A stretch of 64,000 bases of DNA. Origin: Gemmatimonadaceae bacterium (GTDB lineage Bacteria; Gemmatimonadota; Gemmatimonadetes; Gemmatimonadales; Gemmatimonadaceae). The notes under the pieces were generated by a model that worked only from the letters and a program-made list of their open reading frames with translations, searched no databases and had not been told where the DNA came from. A program made the translations under genes and the position numbers. Location: contig JADZAN010000015.1 of assembly GCA_020852815.1 (NCBI GenBank), positions 134,840-198,839 on the forward strand, read 5' to 3'. Positions 54,375 through 63,661 of this stretch are shown piece after piece (position 1 is the first letter of the stretch; each line of letters opens with the position of its first letter).

Positions 54375-54837
54375 GGTGTTAGGCACGACTAGGGTCAGCG
54401 CTCTTGAACCACAGCGCTGCTCGTTGAACTGCGCGGCGTCCCTGTCGGCTGTTTCTCTTCTCAGCTGAAGTCACCAACGTCTCGCGGCACGGCTTCTGGC
54501 TGCTGATGGCCGACGCCGGACAAACCTCTCCTGGCCGCAGTTGGACGTCGACCTCTCGGTGACGTCGAGTCGAGATCCGATCGCGTATCCGCTGATGACA
54601 CCGCCTTCAGGAGCCAGCGGGGACCAATCCGGCGAGACACAGCGCGTCGCGGAGCGCCGAAGCGGCATCGGCCGGCGATTGTCGGCCTTTGTCGGCGTTT
54701 GCCGAGGTCTGCAGGCCGTGCGCCGGTCCCGGCGGTGTGGCGAGGGGTCCGGCTCCGCCTGTAGCTTCTTCTCGCATCTCCAGCCCTTCCCTGTGTCCGT
54801 GCTCCCTTCTCGTCCGTTTCTCGCGCCTCCCAGGACC
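54375..54837. other. Intergenic region, no gene recognised
   Basis: 463 bp between the permease and the peptidase. One frame stays open from 54541, but it lacks a protein-like composition and a credible start. The stretch around 54640-54720 has repeats of CGGC/GTCGGC without clear order. It begins with TGTTAGGCACG just after the permease stop. Confidence 0.5.
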
Positions 54838-57186
54838 ATGCGCCCGTATCGCGTTTCCGTCACGCTGCGCGCTCTCGCCGTCGCTCCGCTACTCCCGCTC
54901 GCGCTTGGCGCGCAGGGGGCCCCGCCCAAGGGCTACCAGTTCGCCATCGAGGACTACGCCCGCGCCGAGCGATTCCTCGGCGCCACCATGAACCCGCTGG
55001 TGAGCGGGACCACCGGTCGGCCAACGTGGCTTCCGGATGGGCGCTTCCATTACCGAGTGACCACGGCCAACGGCGCCTCGTTCGTCCTGGTGAATCCGGC
55101 CAAGCGCGCGCGGGGGGCCGCCTTCGACCAGGCACGCCTCGCCACCGCACTCGGCGCCGCCACCGGGGGGACGTTCGAGGGAGAGCGCCTTCCGTTCACG
55201 ACCATGGATTTTGCGGCTGACGGCAAGTCGCTGGTGGCCACCGTGCGCGCCCAGCGATACCGCTGCGACCTCACCGGCTACGCCTGCGCCCCGCTCCCCA
55301 AGGGGATCGCGGCGCCACCCAACGCCTCCACCTCGCCCGACGGGAAGTCGGCGGTCTTCATTCGCAGCTACAACCTCTGGCTCAAGGACCTCGAGGCGGG
55401 GAACGAAGTGCAGCTGACGACCGACGGGATCAAGGACTTCGGCTACGCCACCAACAACGCGGGGTGGGTGCATAACGACTCGCCGGTCGTGACCTGGTCC
55501 GACGACTCGCGCCAGATCGCGACCTTCCAGCACGACGGGCGCGGGGTGCGCGACATGTACCTCGTCAGCACCAACGTGGGGAGCCCGAAGCTGGAGGCGT
55601 GGAAGTACCCGATGCCCGGCGACAGCGTGATCTTCCGCGTCTCGCGCGTCATCCTGCGCAAGGGAGGCGACGGCACGTGGGCGATGACGCGGCTGCAGAT
55701 GGCGCCCGATGCGCATCGCTCGACCGTGAGCGACCACATTGCCTGCGGCGACATCATCTGCGACACGCAGTGGTATCCAGACGGCTCCCGCTTTGCCTTC
55801 ATCTCGTCGTCGCGCGATCACAAGCAGGCGTGGCTTCGCATTGCCGATCCCGCATCGGGCGAGGTGCGCACGGTGCTCGAGGAGAAGAGCGCCACGCAGA
55901 TCGGCGACGCGTCGCAGCCGGAGAACCTCTGGCGCATCCTTCCCGGGACGAACGAGTTCATCTGGTGGTCCGATCGCGACAACTGGACGCACCTCTACCT
56001 CCACGATCTCACCACCGGTGCGCTCAAGAACCGCATCACGACCGGCGACGGCAACGTGACCGACATCGTGCGCATCGATGAGAAGAAACGGTTGATCTGG
56101 TTCACCGCCAACGGGCGCGAAGCAGGGCGCGACCCGTATCACCAGCTCTTCTATCGCATCGGCTTCGACGGCAAGGGGCTGACGCTGCTCACGCCCGAGG
56201 TGGGCAACCATACGGTCTCGCTTTCACCTGACGGGAGGTACTTCGTCGATACGTACTCCACGCCCGACACACCCCCCGTGACGGTGCTGCGCGACGCCAA
56301 CGGGAAGGTGGTGCTCCCGCTGGAGAAGGGCGACATCTCCCGATTGTTAGCCTCCGGGTGGCGCGCCCCGATCCCCGTGACGGCCAAGGCGCGTGACGGG
56401 AAGACGGACGTATACGGCCTCATGTACGTCCCCACGAAGCTCGACTCGGCGAAGAAGTACCCGATCATCAACCACATCTACCCCGGGCCGCAGTCGGGAA
56501 GCGTGGGGCCGCGGATGTTCATCCCGTCGCGCGGTGACAACCAGGCGCTGGCCGAGCTGGGGTTCGTCGTGGTCGAGATCGACGGGCTGGGGACGCCGGG
56601 GCGCTCCAAGGCCTTGCGCGACTTCTACTATGGGCGCATGGGGGACAACACGCTCCCCGACCAGGTGTCGGCCATGAAGGACCTGGCGACGCGCTATGCG
56701 TTCATCGACATCGACAAGGTGGGGATCTGGGGGCACTCGGGCGGCGGCTTCGCTACCGCGTCGGCGATGTTCCGCTACCCCGACTTCTTCAAGGTCGGCA
56801 TTGCGGAGTCGGGAAACCACGACAACCGCAACTACGAGGACGACTGGGGAGAGCGTTACCAGGGATTGCTCACCAGGTCCGGGCCTAACGACAACTACGC
56901 CGCCGAGGCCAACCAGACGTATGCAGGGAACCTCAAGGGGAAGTTGTTCCTGATTCACGGGCAGATGGACGACAACGTTCCGCCGGTGAACACGCAGCTC
57001 GTGGTGGACGCGCTGATGAAGGCGGGGAAGGACTTCGACCAGATCATGCTCCCGCACGCCCGCCACGGCTTCGGCCCCGACGCGGCGTACATCATGCGCC
57101 GGCGCTGGGACTACTTCGTGACCAACCTGCAGGGGAACACGCCACCCAGGGAGTACCAGATCGGCAAGCCGCGGGTGGTGCCGTGA
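54838..57186 (+). CDS. S9B prolyl oligopeptidase / dipeptidyl-peptidase IV-like
   Basis: The 782-residue protein starts at ATG 54838 with a signal (LAVAPLLPLALGAQG). Residues 40-530 are the DPP IV-type propeller (PTWLPDGRFHYRV, NNAGWVHNDSPVVTWS). The C-terminal hydrolase domain has Ser634 in GHSGGG, Asp711 or Asp712 in HGQMDDNVPP and His743 in ARHGFG. It would release dipeptides from proline-containing peptides in the periplasm. The stop overlaps the start of the next gene (GTGA), so the two are coupled. Confidence 0.9.
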   Translation: MRPYRVSVTLRALAVAPLLPLALGAQGAPPKGYQFAIEDYARAERFLGATMNPLVSGTTGRPTWLPDGRFHYRVTTANGASFVLVNPAKRARGAAFDQARLATALGAATGGTFEGERLPFTTMDFAADGKSLVATVRAQRYRCDLTGYACAPLPKGIAAPPNASTSPDGKSAVFIRSYNLWLKDLEAGNEVQLTTDGIKDFGYATNNAGWVHNDSPVVTWSDDSRQIATFQHDGRGVRDMYLVSTNVGSPKLEAWKYPMPGDSVIFRVSRVILRKGGDGTWAMTRLQMAPDAHRSTVSDHIACGDIICDTQWYPDGSRFAFISSSRDHKQAWLRIADPASGEVRTVLEEKSATQIGDASQPENLWRILPGTNEFIWWSDRDNWTHLYLHDLTTGALKNRITTGDGNVTDIVRIDEKKRLIWFTANGREAGRDPYHQLFYRIGFDGKGLTLLTPEVGNHTVSLSPDGRYFVDTYSTPDTPPVTVLRDANGKVVLPLEKGDISRLLASGWRAPIPVTAKARDGKTDVYGLMYVPTKLDSAKKYPIINHIYPGPQSGSVGPRMFIPSRGDNQALAELGFVVVEIDGLGTPGRSKALRDFYYGRMGDNTLPDQVSAMKDLATRYAFIDIDKVGIWGHSGGGFATASAMFRYPDFFKVGIAESGNHDNRNYEDDWGERYQGLLTRSGPNDNYAAEANQTYAGNLKGKLFLIHGQMDDNVPPVNTQLVVDALMKAGKDFDQIMLPHARHGFGPDAAYIMRRRWDYFVTNLQGNTPPREYQIGKPRVVP

Positions 57187-58754
57187 AGCGGCATCTCGTT
57201 CTCCCACTGCTCACACTCGTTGCGCCTGCCCTGCAGGCGCAACGTTCGTCCGCTCCTGCGCCGCTCGCCGCGCGCACGGTCGACTCCATCGTCGCCGTCG
57301 CACTCAGGACCTTCCCCACGCCCGGGGTCGCCGTCGCCGTCATCCAGGATGGCAAGGTGGTCGTCGCGAAGGGGTATGGCGTGAAGAAGGTCGGCGAGTC
57401 CGCGCCGGTGACGCCGCAGACGCGCTTCGGCATCGCGTCCAACACGAAGGTCTTCACCGCGATTGCGCTGGGGATGCTGGTGGAGGAGGGGAAGCTTGCA
57501 TGGGACGCGCCGGTGATTCGCTACCTGCCGCAGTTTGCCATGTACGATCCCTTCGTCACGCGCGAGATCACGGTGAAGGATCTGCTCGTGCATCGCAGTG
57601 GGCTCGGACTCGGCGCTGGCGATCTGCTCTGGTGGCCGGCCTCGACGTACAACCGCGCCGAGATCATGCGGCGGCTGCGCTACATCAAGCCGGCCACGTC
57701 ATTTCGCTCGGCGTACGCCTATGACAACGTGCTCTATCTCGTGGCCGGCGAGATCATCGAGGCGGTGAGTGGGATGCCGTGGGAGCGGTTCATCGAGACG
57801 CGCATCCTGCACAAGGTAGGCATGACGCACAGCACGTCGCGACATGGCGACGCCGTCTCGCCGGGCGACGTGGCGCAGACGCACACGCTCCTCGAGGGGA
57901 GGCTCACGGCGATCGCTCCCATGACGAGTGACAACACCAATCCTGCCGGCGGGATCAACAGCGGCGCCGAGGACATGGCGAAGTGGGTGCTGTCGCTCCT
58001 GGATTCGGGCAAAGTGGGAGATGGGAGCCGGTTGTACCTGCCGGCGACGGCACGGATGATCCAGGCACCGGTGACGCCGATGCCTAACGGCTCCCCGCCA
58101 GCGGAGCTCGCCCCGCTGGCCAGCGACTTCTCGTTCTACGCGCTGGGGCTCGACGTGGGGACGTATCGCGGGCGCAAGATCCTGCACCACACCGGAGGGC
58201 TTCCCGGCTACCTGTCGTCGGTGGCGTGGATCCCGTCGGAGCGCGCGGGCGTGGTGGTGCTCACCAACGATGAGTCGCCGACCTTCCTGGCGCTCACGTG
58301 GACGCTGATGGAGCGCGTACTGCGTGTGTCACGGCCGTTCGACTTCCTGGCCGGTTACGATGCGTTGCTCAAGCGCCAGCGGCAGGGTCTCGCCGCCGCA
58401 GCCCGCGAGGCGCACGCGGCGCGCGATTCGCTCTCGCGTCCGTCTCTGGCGCTGGAGAAGTACGCGGGCGGCTACGAGGACGCCTGGTATGGCGACATCG
58501 ACATCGCGCAGGAGAAGGGAGGACTGGCGATTCGCTTCTCACACAGCCCGCAGCTGGTCGGCGATCTGGTCCCCTGGCAGCATGACACCTTCCTGGTGCG
58601 GTGGCGCGACCGCGAACTGCGCGCCGACGCCTACATCACCTTCATGCTCACGCCGGACGGAGGCGTCGATCACGCGAAGATGGTGCCGGCGTCACCGGAT
58701 GTGGATTTCTCGTTCGATTTCCAGGACCTGGAGTTGAAGCCGCGGCGGCGCTGA
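57183..58754 (+). CDS. Exported serine hydrolase, class C beta-lactamase fold
   Basis: The product has 523 residues, GTG start and a signal (LPLLTLVAPALQAQ). Catalytic Ser86-x-x-Lys89 (SNTK), Tyr180-x-Asn182 (YDN) and His336-Thr-Gly (HHTGG) fit the penicillin-binding/esterase family. A C-terminal DUF3471-like beta domain follows (YAGGYEDAWYGDI). Substrates of this group include D-amino acid peptides and esters. Translationally coupled to the S9 peptidase. A strong hairpin just past the stop may end the transcript. Confidence 0.85.
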   Translation: MKRHLVLPLLTLVAPALQAQRSSAPAPLAARTVDSIVAVALRTFPTPGVAVAVIQDGKVVVAKGYGVKKVGESAPVTPQTRFGIASNTKVFTAIALGMLVEEGKLAWDAPVIRYLPQFAMYDPFVTREITVKDLLVHRSGLGLGAGDLLWWPASTYNRAEIMRRLRYIKPATSFRSAYAYDNVLYLVAGEIIEAVSGMPWERFIETRILHKVGMTHSTSRHGDAVSPGDVAQTHTLLEGRLTAIAPMTSDNTNPAGGINSGAEDMAKWVLSLLDSGKVGDGSRLYLPATARMIQAPVTPMPNGSPPAELAPLASDFSFYALGLDVGTYRGRKILHHTGGLPGYLSSVAWIPSERAGVVVLTNDESPTFLALTWTLMERVLRVSRPFDFLAGYDALLKRQRQGLAAAAREAHAARDSLSRPSLALEKYAGGYEDAWYGDIDIAQEKGGLAIRFSHSPQLVGDLVPWQHDTFLVRWRDRELRADAYITFMLTPDGGVDHAKMVPASPDVDFSFDFQDLELKPRRR

Positions 58755-58776
58755 TACCGTCAGCCGCAACGCCGAC

Positions 58777-58803
58777 GGGCGCCGGTGTCGCTCACCGGCG
58801 CCC
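58777..58803. terminator. Bidirectional hairpin terminator between convergent genes
   Basis: GGGCGCCGGTG (58777-58787) pairs perfectly with CACCGGCGCCC (58793-58803) around TCGCT. It sits midway between the convergent stops at 58754 and 58832. Only a short CTGTTG follows, so the T-tract is weak. Confidence 0.6.
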
Positions 58804-58831
58804 CTGTTGCAACATCGAGCGCGTCGCTCAA

Positions 58832-60526
58832 TCAGGGAAGACGTTCGAATCGTACCCCGCGCACGCGGCCATCGGCGAGGGTGAAACCGCTCACCATTCC
58901 CGCCTTGTTGCGCGTGAACTGCACGGTCGCGCCGAAGTTGGCCACGAAGCCGTCGCGAAACGCCGGGACCATCGAGGCGCCATCGAGCTTCCGGTTGAAG
59001 ACGGCAAGCGTCGAGTCCTTTACCGAGAGGTCATAGCGGACGTCGAGCTCCTGGCTGTAATAGGATCCGGCAAAGGAGGCCAGCGTGGCCGAGTCGGCCG
59101 TGAACGGCGCTTCCTTGCGGTAGAACAGCTCGCGGGTGGAGCGCGGCAGTTGCGTCACGCCAACGGTGTTTGCACCTGACGACCGGAGCACCAGCGCTCC
59201 CGGGCCCAGGCGCAAGGTGGTGTCGCTCGTGGGCGTGAGCGTGCGACCGTCGGCCAGCTTGATCGTCTCGCCATCGAGCCGGATGCGGAGGACGGACTGG
59301 CTGATGGTGTCCCGGTAGGTACCGACCCAGCGCTGCCGGAGTTCCGCGGAGATCGGGCGTTCCACCGTGTCGACCATCGCCACGGCGCTCGGAGCGCTGC
59401 TCCCAAGCAGGACGTCGGCGACGTTACGCAGCAGGGCGTTAGGTACCGCGCTGGCGGCGTTGCAGAGCACCGCGATGGCGATGCCGCGCCCCGGGTAGCG
59501 CTCCACTTGCGCGCGATAGCCGGCGTCGGCGCCGCCGTGGCCGACGGCCGACAGCCCGCGATAGGTGAGGACCGAGAGGCCGTAGCCATAGTTGGCCGGC
59601 GTTCCGTCGTTGAGCGTGGCGCTCGTCTGCGCCGCGGCGACGAGCGACTTGCTCCCCACCATGGGCGAGTCGAGGTTGGCCATCCACTTGAGGAGGTCGC
59701 CCGCGGTGGTGAAGAGCGACGTGGCCCCGTACGTGTCGAAGACGGGGATCGAGATCTTCCACCCGCCGTCCCGGCGCGGTTCGTACGCCGAGGTGCGTCC
59801 AAGGACAATCATCGCGTGATCGTCATGGAAGTGCGTCGACGTCATCCCTAACGGTTCGAAGATCCGCTCCTGCGCGAACTCGCGCAGTGACTTTCCGCTG
59901 ACGCGCTTCACGATCACCGCCAGCAGTGTGTAGCCGGTGTTCGAGTACACCCACTCCGCGCCGGGCTTGAAGTTCGTCCCCTTCTGCCGGGTGACGATGC
60001 GCATCACGTCCTGCTCGGTGATCAGGTCCTCGGGGAAACGCCAGCCGGCGTAGCCGAGCAGCTGCCACTGGTCGCGCAAGCCGCTGGTGTGATGGATGAG
60101 GTGGCGGATGGTGATCGTGGTGCCGTAGTCGGGTATCTCGGGGATGAACTTGCGGATGTCGTCGTCCAGCGTGAGCCGACCGTCCTCGGCCAGGAGGGCC
60201 ACCGAGTAGGCGGCGAACTGCTTGGAGATCGAAGCGACGTGGAAGATCGACTGCGGCGTGATGGCGATCGCGTGTTGCAGGTCGCTCATGCCGTACCCGC
60301 GGGCGTAGACCTCGCGAGCATTCTGCGAGATGGCGAGCGAGCAGCCGGGGGAGTCGGTGCGATCCCATCGGGCGAAGACGGCGTCGATCCGGGCGCGTGA
60401 ATCGGCGGAGAGCGGCGCCTGCGCCGTTGCCGCTGCTGGTGCCGTTACTGTTGCCGCTGTGGGGACAAGGAACAGCGCGAGGCGCAACGCGGACGGAAGG
60501 ATCCGTGGAAGGAACGACGCACGCAT
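58832..60526 (-). CDS. Exported serine hydrolase, class C beta-lactamase fold
   Basis: The product has 564 residues from ATG 60526, with a signal (LRLALFLVPTAATVTAP). Ser99-x-x-Lys102 (SISK), Tyr195-x-Asn197 (YSN) and a HGG motif (GHGGADAGY) are present. The C-terminal part is a DUF3471-like domain (SPSTRELFY-like, ASFAGSYYSQELDVRYD). It is a paralogue in type of the protein at 57183 but not a recent duplicate. Convergent with that gene, divergent from the M28 gene. Confidence 0.85.
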   Translation of the reverse strand: MRASFLPRILPSALRLALFLVPTAATVTAPAAATAQAPLSADSRARIDAVFARWDRTDSPGCSLAISQNAREVYARGYGMSDLQHAIAITPQSIFHVASISKQFAAYSVALLAEDGRLTLDDDIRKFIPEIPDYGTTITIRHLIHHTSGLRDQWQLLGYAGWRFPEDLITEQDVMRIVTRQKGTNFKPGAEWVYSNTGYTLLAVIVKRVSGKSLREFAQERIFEPLGMTSTHFHDDHAMIVLGRTSAYEPRRDGGWKISIPVFDTYGATSLFTTAGDLLKWMANLDSPMVGSKSLVAAAQTSATLNDGTPANYGYGLSVLTYRGLSAVGHGGADAGYRAQVERYPGRGIAIAVLCNAASAVPNALLRNVADVLLGSSAPSAVAMVDTVERPISAELRQRWVGTYRDTISQSVLRIRLDGETIKLADGRTLTPTSDTTLRLGPGALVLRSSGANTVGVTQLPRSTRELFYRKEAPFTADSATLASFAGSYYSQELDVRYDLSVKDSTLAVFNRKLDGASMVPAFRDGFVANFGATVQFTRNKAGMVSGFTLADGRVRGVRFERLP

Positions 60527-60772
60527 GTCGGTGACTCGAGCGGGGGTGACTGGACGGGGCGATCGCCGGTGGGATGCGCAGCCGGTCGCACACGATGATG
60601 CGGCACGATTCGGCTTTGCGCGAGGGCGAGCCGACGCGACGTGGCGGCGATTCGCGGGGATCGCCAACGCGCCGTTCGTTGCGACAACCTGACGGCGCGG
60701 CCACTGGCGGGCGGCGCGGGGTGGTGCGAGAGTGCAGGGAGCGTCGTCGCCTCACTCCGTCACGAACCCTCC

Positions 60773-62632
60773 ATGCATCGTCAACCCATGCTCCGCCAGC
60801 CACAGTTCCGCCGCATCGCAGGTTCCGCGCGCCTCGTGCAGGCGTTGGCGGTGGTCGCGCTTTCGTTCGTCGCTGCGCCGCTCGCGGCGCAACAGGAAGT
60901 GGTCGACTCCACCACGCTGCGCCAGCTCTACGCCGACGAGATGGCCAAGGGCGAGGTGATGTCGATTGCCAGTTGGCTCACCGACGTGCACGGCCCGCGC
61001 CTCACCGGGTCGCCAGGCGCAAGGGCGGCGGGGGAGTGGGCGGTGAAGACGATGAAGGAGTGGGGGCTGGCCAACGTCGGCTTCGAGTACTGGAGCCCCA
61101 AGTTTCCCGGGTGGCGCAACGACCATCTGACGTTGCGCGTGGTGGCACCGCTGGCGTTCGACGTCGCCGTGGCGCCGCGCGCCTGGTCGCCGAGCACCAG
61201 GGGAGCGGTGAAGGGGGAGGCGGTCGTGGCAATGCTGGGCTCGTGGGGCGATACGGCGAAGTACGCCGGGACGCTCAAGGGGAAGTTCGTCCTCCTTGGC
61301 GCGGCGCCGACGCTCGCGCCGCACGCCAAGCCCGACGCCAAGCGCTACTCTGACGAGGAGCTCGACAAGATGGCCGGCGCCGGCGTCCCCGACCCTCGCA
61401 CGGGTGGCTTCGCGATCCCGCGCGACCCGGCGGCCATGGGAAACATGGCGCGCCGCTTTGGCGGAAACGCCTTCCGTCCGGCGAACGACACCGCGGCGCT
61501 GCGCTGGTTCGCGAGGCAGGGTGTGGTGGGGATCCTCCTCCCCGCGCGCGGCGACGATGGGACCATCTTCACCGACAACGGCTATCCGCGAACGGCCGGC
61601 GTGGCGCTGGTGCCGATGGTGCACGTGGCGGGGGAGCACTACGGGCGCATTGCGCGCATCCTCGAGAAGGGCGTTCCCGTCACGCTCTCGCTCGACATGG
61701 CCAATACCCAAACGCCGGAAGCCGAATCGTTCAACATTGTCGCCGAGATCCCGGGGAGCGATCCGGCGCTCAAGGACGAAGTCGTGATGCTTGGCGCGCA
61801 CTTCGACTCGTGGCATGCGGCCACGGGGGCGACCGACAACGCCGCGGGGTCTGCGGTGATGATGGAGGCGATACGGTTGATCAAGGCGAGCGGGCTCAAG
61901 CCGCGCCGCACCATCCGCATCGGCTTGTGGACCGGCGAGGAGCAGGGCTTGTTCGGGTCGCGCGAGTACGTGGCGCGCCACTTCGGCGAGCGCGTCTTCA
62001 GGAGCGACTCGTCAGGCTTTGCCCCTACCGATACCGTGCGGGCGCTGCCGGAGTACGAGAAGCACGCCGGCTACTTCAACGTCGACAACGGGACTGGGCG
62101 CATCCGCGGTGTGTATCTGCAGGGGAACACGCAGGTGCAGGATGCATTCAGCGCCTGGATCACCCCGTTCAAGGACAAGGGAGTGACGACCGTGACGCCG
62201 GCCAACACCAGCGGGACCGACCATCAGGCGTTCGACGCCGTCGGGCTGGGCGGGTGGCAGTTCATCCAGGACCCCGTCGACTACGACACGCGCACGCACC
62301 ACTCCAACCAGGACGTGTACGAGCGGCTGGTGCCGGACGACATGAAGCACAACGCCGCGGTGGTCGCGGGCTTCGTGTGGCAGGCGGCGCAGCGGTCGAC
62401 CAAGCTGCCCGGGAAGGCGGGGTGGCCGGTTGTGGTGAGCGACAAGAAGGCGAAGGCGGTGTCGGAGTGGGGGGGGCGAATTCTGGGGGTCGAATTTGGG
62501 GCGAATTTGGGGTCAGAGTCAGCGAGAATTTGGTTCGCTGACTCTGACCCCAAACGGCGGATTCTCAACTGGCGTCGGCGAGGATCTCCCGAATTCCCTG
62601 TACGATCTCGTCCGCCGTCGCCTCGTACTTGA
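60773..62632 (+). CDS. M28-family aminopeptidase with altered C-terminus
   Basis: The product has 619 residues with a signal (VQALAVVALSFVAAPLAAQ). The di-zinc site is visible: His343 (GAHFDSWH), Asp355 (GATDNAAGS), Glu389-Glu390 (GEEQG) and His509 or His510 (THHSNQD). A PA-like insert lies before it (residues 190-290). The natural protein seems to end near residue 565; from there a 49-bp palindrome and antisense sco1 3' sequence supply about 50 extra residues (GGRILGVEFG onward). It overlaps the 3' end of the convergent sco1 gene by 68 bp. Confidence 0.85.
   Translation: MHRQPMLRQPQFRRIAGSARLVQALAVVALSFVAAPLAAQQEVVDSTTLRQLYADEMAKGEVMSIASWLTDVHGPRLTGSPGARAAGEWAVKTMKEWGLANVGFEYWSPKFPGWRNDHLTLRVVAPLAFDVAVAPRAWSPSTRGAVKGEAVVAMLGSWGDTAKYAGTLKGKFVLLGAAPTLAPHAKPDAKRYSDEELDKMAGAGVPDPRTGGFAIPRDPAAMGNMARRFGGNAFRPANDTAALRWFARQGVVGILLPARGDDGTIFTDNGYPRTAGVALVPMVHVAGEHYGRIARILEKGVPVTLSLDMANTQTPEAESFNIVAEIPGSDPALKDEVVMLGAHFDSWHAATGATDNAAGSAVMMEAIRLIKASGLKPRRTIRIGLWTGEEQGLFGSREYVARHFGERVFRSDSSGFAPTDTVRALPEYEKHAGYFNVDNGTGRIRGVYLQGNTQVQDAFSAWITPFKDKGVTTVTPANTSGTDHQAFDAVGLGGWQFIQDPVDYDTRTHHSNQDVYERLVPDDMKHNAAVVAGFVWQAAQRSTKLPGKAGWPVVVSDKKAKAVSEWGGRILGVEFGANLGSESARIWFADSDPKRRILNWRRRGSPEFPVRSRPPSPRT
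62506..62554. repeat. Perfect 20-bp inverted repeat (GGGGTCAGAGTC type)
   Basis: TTTGGGGTCAGAGTCAGCGA (62506-62525) is followed, after a 9-base loop, by its exact reverse complement (62535-62554). Upstream, GTCGAATTTGGGGCGAATTTGGGG repeats GAATTTGGGG. GGGGTCAGAGTC/GACTCTGACCCC palindromes are familiar as REP-like elements near transposases in many bacteria. It lies at the join of two convergent genes and could act as a terminator. Confidence 0.85.
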
Positions 62633-63185
62633 GAATCAGCCGTACCCGCCCGTCGCGGTCGAGCGCGTAGAGATTGGTCGAGTGCGTGACGGTATACTTG
62701 GCCGCGGAGTTGGGCGTGGGAATGATTTGGTACGACGCCCCGTACAGTCTCACCACGGGGTCGATCTCACCCCTGCTTCCCGTCAATCCCAGCGCGTCGA
62801 GGTTGAAGTTCGAGAGGTCGAGCTTGAGCACATCCGGCGTGTCGCGCTCCGGATCGACGGTGATGTAGAGCGTCTTGACCTTGTCGCGATCCTCGCCGAG
62901 CAACTGCGCCACCGTGGTGAGCTTGGAGAGCGTGGTGGGGCAGACGTCGGGGCAGAACGAGTAGCCGAAGAAGATCAGGACGACCTTGCCGCGCTGCGAG
63001 GCGAGCTCGAAGCGCTGGCCGTTGTGGTCGGTGAGGGTGAAGTCGCCGCCGATCGGCTCGATGGGGAGCGAGGGCTTCTTCGAGCATCCCGTGCTCGCGG
63101 CGAGCAACGCGAGCGCGAGGAGCGCGTTGCGCGCCTGACGAGCCACGTGCCTCGCGCCTGGCAGCGGCACGCAGCAACCGTTCAT
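62565..63185 (-). CDS. SCO1/SenC-type copper chaperone lipoprotein
   Basis: The 206-residue product starts at ATG 63185; the longer open frame is not real. Lipobox Cys34 (AASTGCSKK), Cys78-x-x-x-Cys82 (FCPDVCP) and His168 (TVTHSTN) form the copper/redox site of the thioredoxin-like SCO family. It inserts copper into the CuA or CuB centre of terminal oxidases. Start overlaps the PCuAC stop by 4 bp. Confidence 0.92.
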   Translation of the reverse strand: MNGCCVPLPGARHVARQARNALLALALLAASTGCSKKPSLPIEPIGGDFTLTDHNGQRFELASQRGKVVLIFFGYSFCPDVCPTTLSKLTTVAQLLGEDRDKVKTLYITVDPERDTPDVLKLDLSNFNLDALGLTGSRGEIDPVVRLYGASYQIIPTPNSAAKYTVTHSTNLYALDRDGRVRLILKYEATADEIVQGIREILADAS

Positions 63186-63661
63186 CGCATCCCTCCCATC
63201 TTCCGCACCTCGGCGGCCACCTGGAGCTTTGTGCCATCGTCGAGGGTGAGCGTCACCTGCACGGTGTCGCCGGCGGCCAGCGGCTTCTTCACGCCGAAGA
63301 TCATCAGGTGCAATCCGCCCGGCCTGAGCTCGGCCTTCCCGCCCGCGGGGATGGCGATCTGCTTCACGGGCGACATGCGCATCATCTCGTTCTCGCGAAT
63401 CATCTCGTGCAGCTCGAGCGTGTCGGCGACTTCGGTTGAACCGCTGACGAGGGCGCGGGCCACCGTTCCCTTGTTCTCGAGGGTCAGGAAGATACCCGTC
63501 ACCTTGCGGCCGGCGGGGACTTCGCGGACCCAGGCATCGTGGGCTGTGACAGAGATGCCCTGCGCGTCGACACCTGCCGCCGACAGCGTGCATAGCGCAA
63601 CGGCGCCGACGAGGGCGCGTGTGATGTTCGAAAGCGTGATGTTCGAAAGCGTGATGTTCAT
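63182..63661 (-). CDS. PCuAC-type periplasmic copper chaperone
   Basis: The 159-residue product has the complete H-x10-M-x21-H-x-M signature: His85, Met96, His118, Met120. Signal peptide at residues 15-34. The first 15 residues are a tandem repeat (MN-ITLSN-ITLSN-ITR) encoded by 15-bp units at 63621-63660. With SCO1 it delivers Cu(I) to a cytochrome oxidase. Overlaps neighbours on both sides by 4 bp. Confidence 0.92.
   Translation of the reverse strand: MNITLSNITLSNITRALVGAVALCTLSAAGVDAQGISVTAHDAWVREVPAGRKVTGIFLTLENKGTVARALVSGSTEVADTLELHEMIRENEMMRMSPVKQIAIPAGGKAELRPGGLHLMIFGVKKPLAAGDTVQVTLTLDDGTKLQVAAEVRKMGGMR

Noticed and set aside
54541-54837. N-terminal extension of the S9 peptidase
   Set aside because: It lacks protein character, while ATG 54838 yields a good signal peptide.
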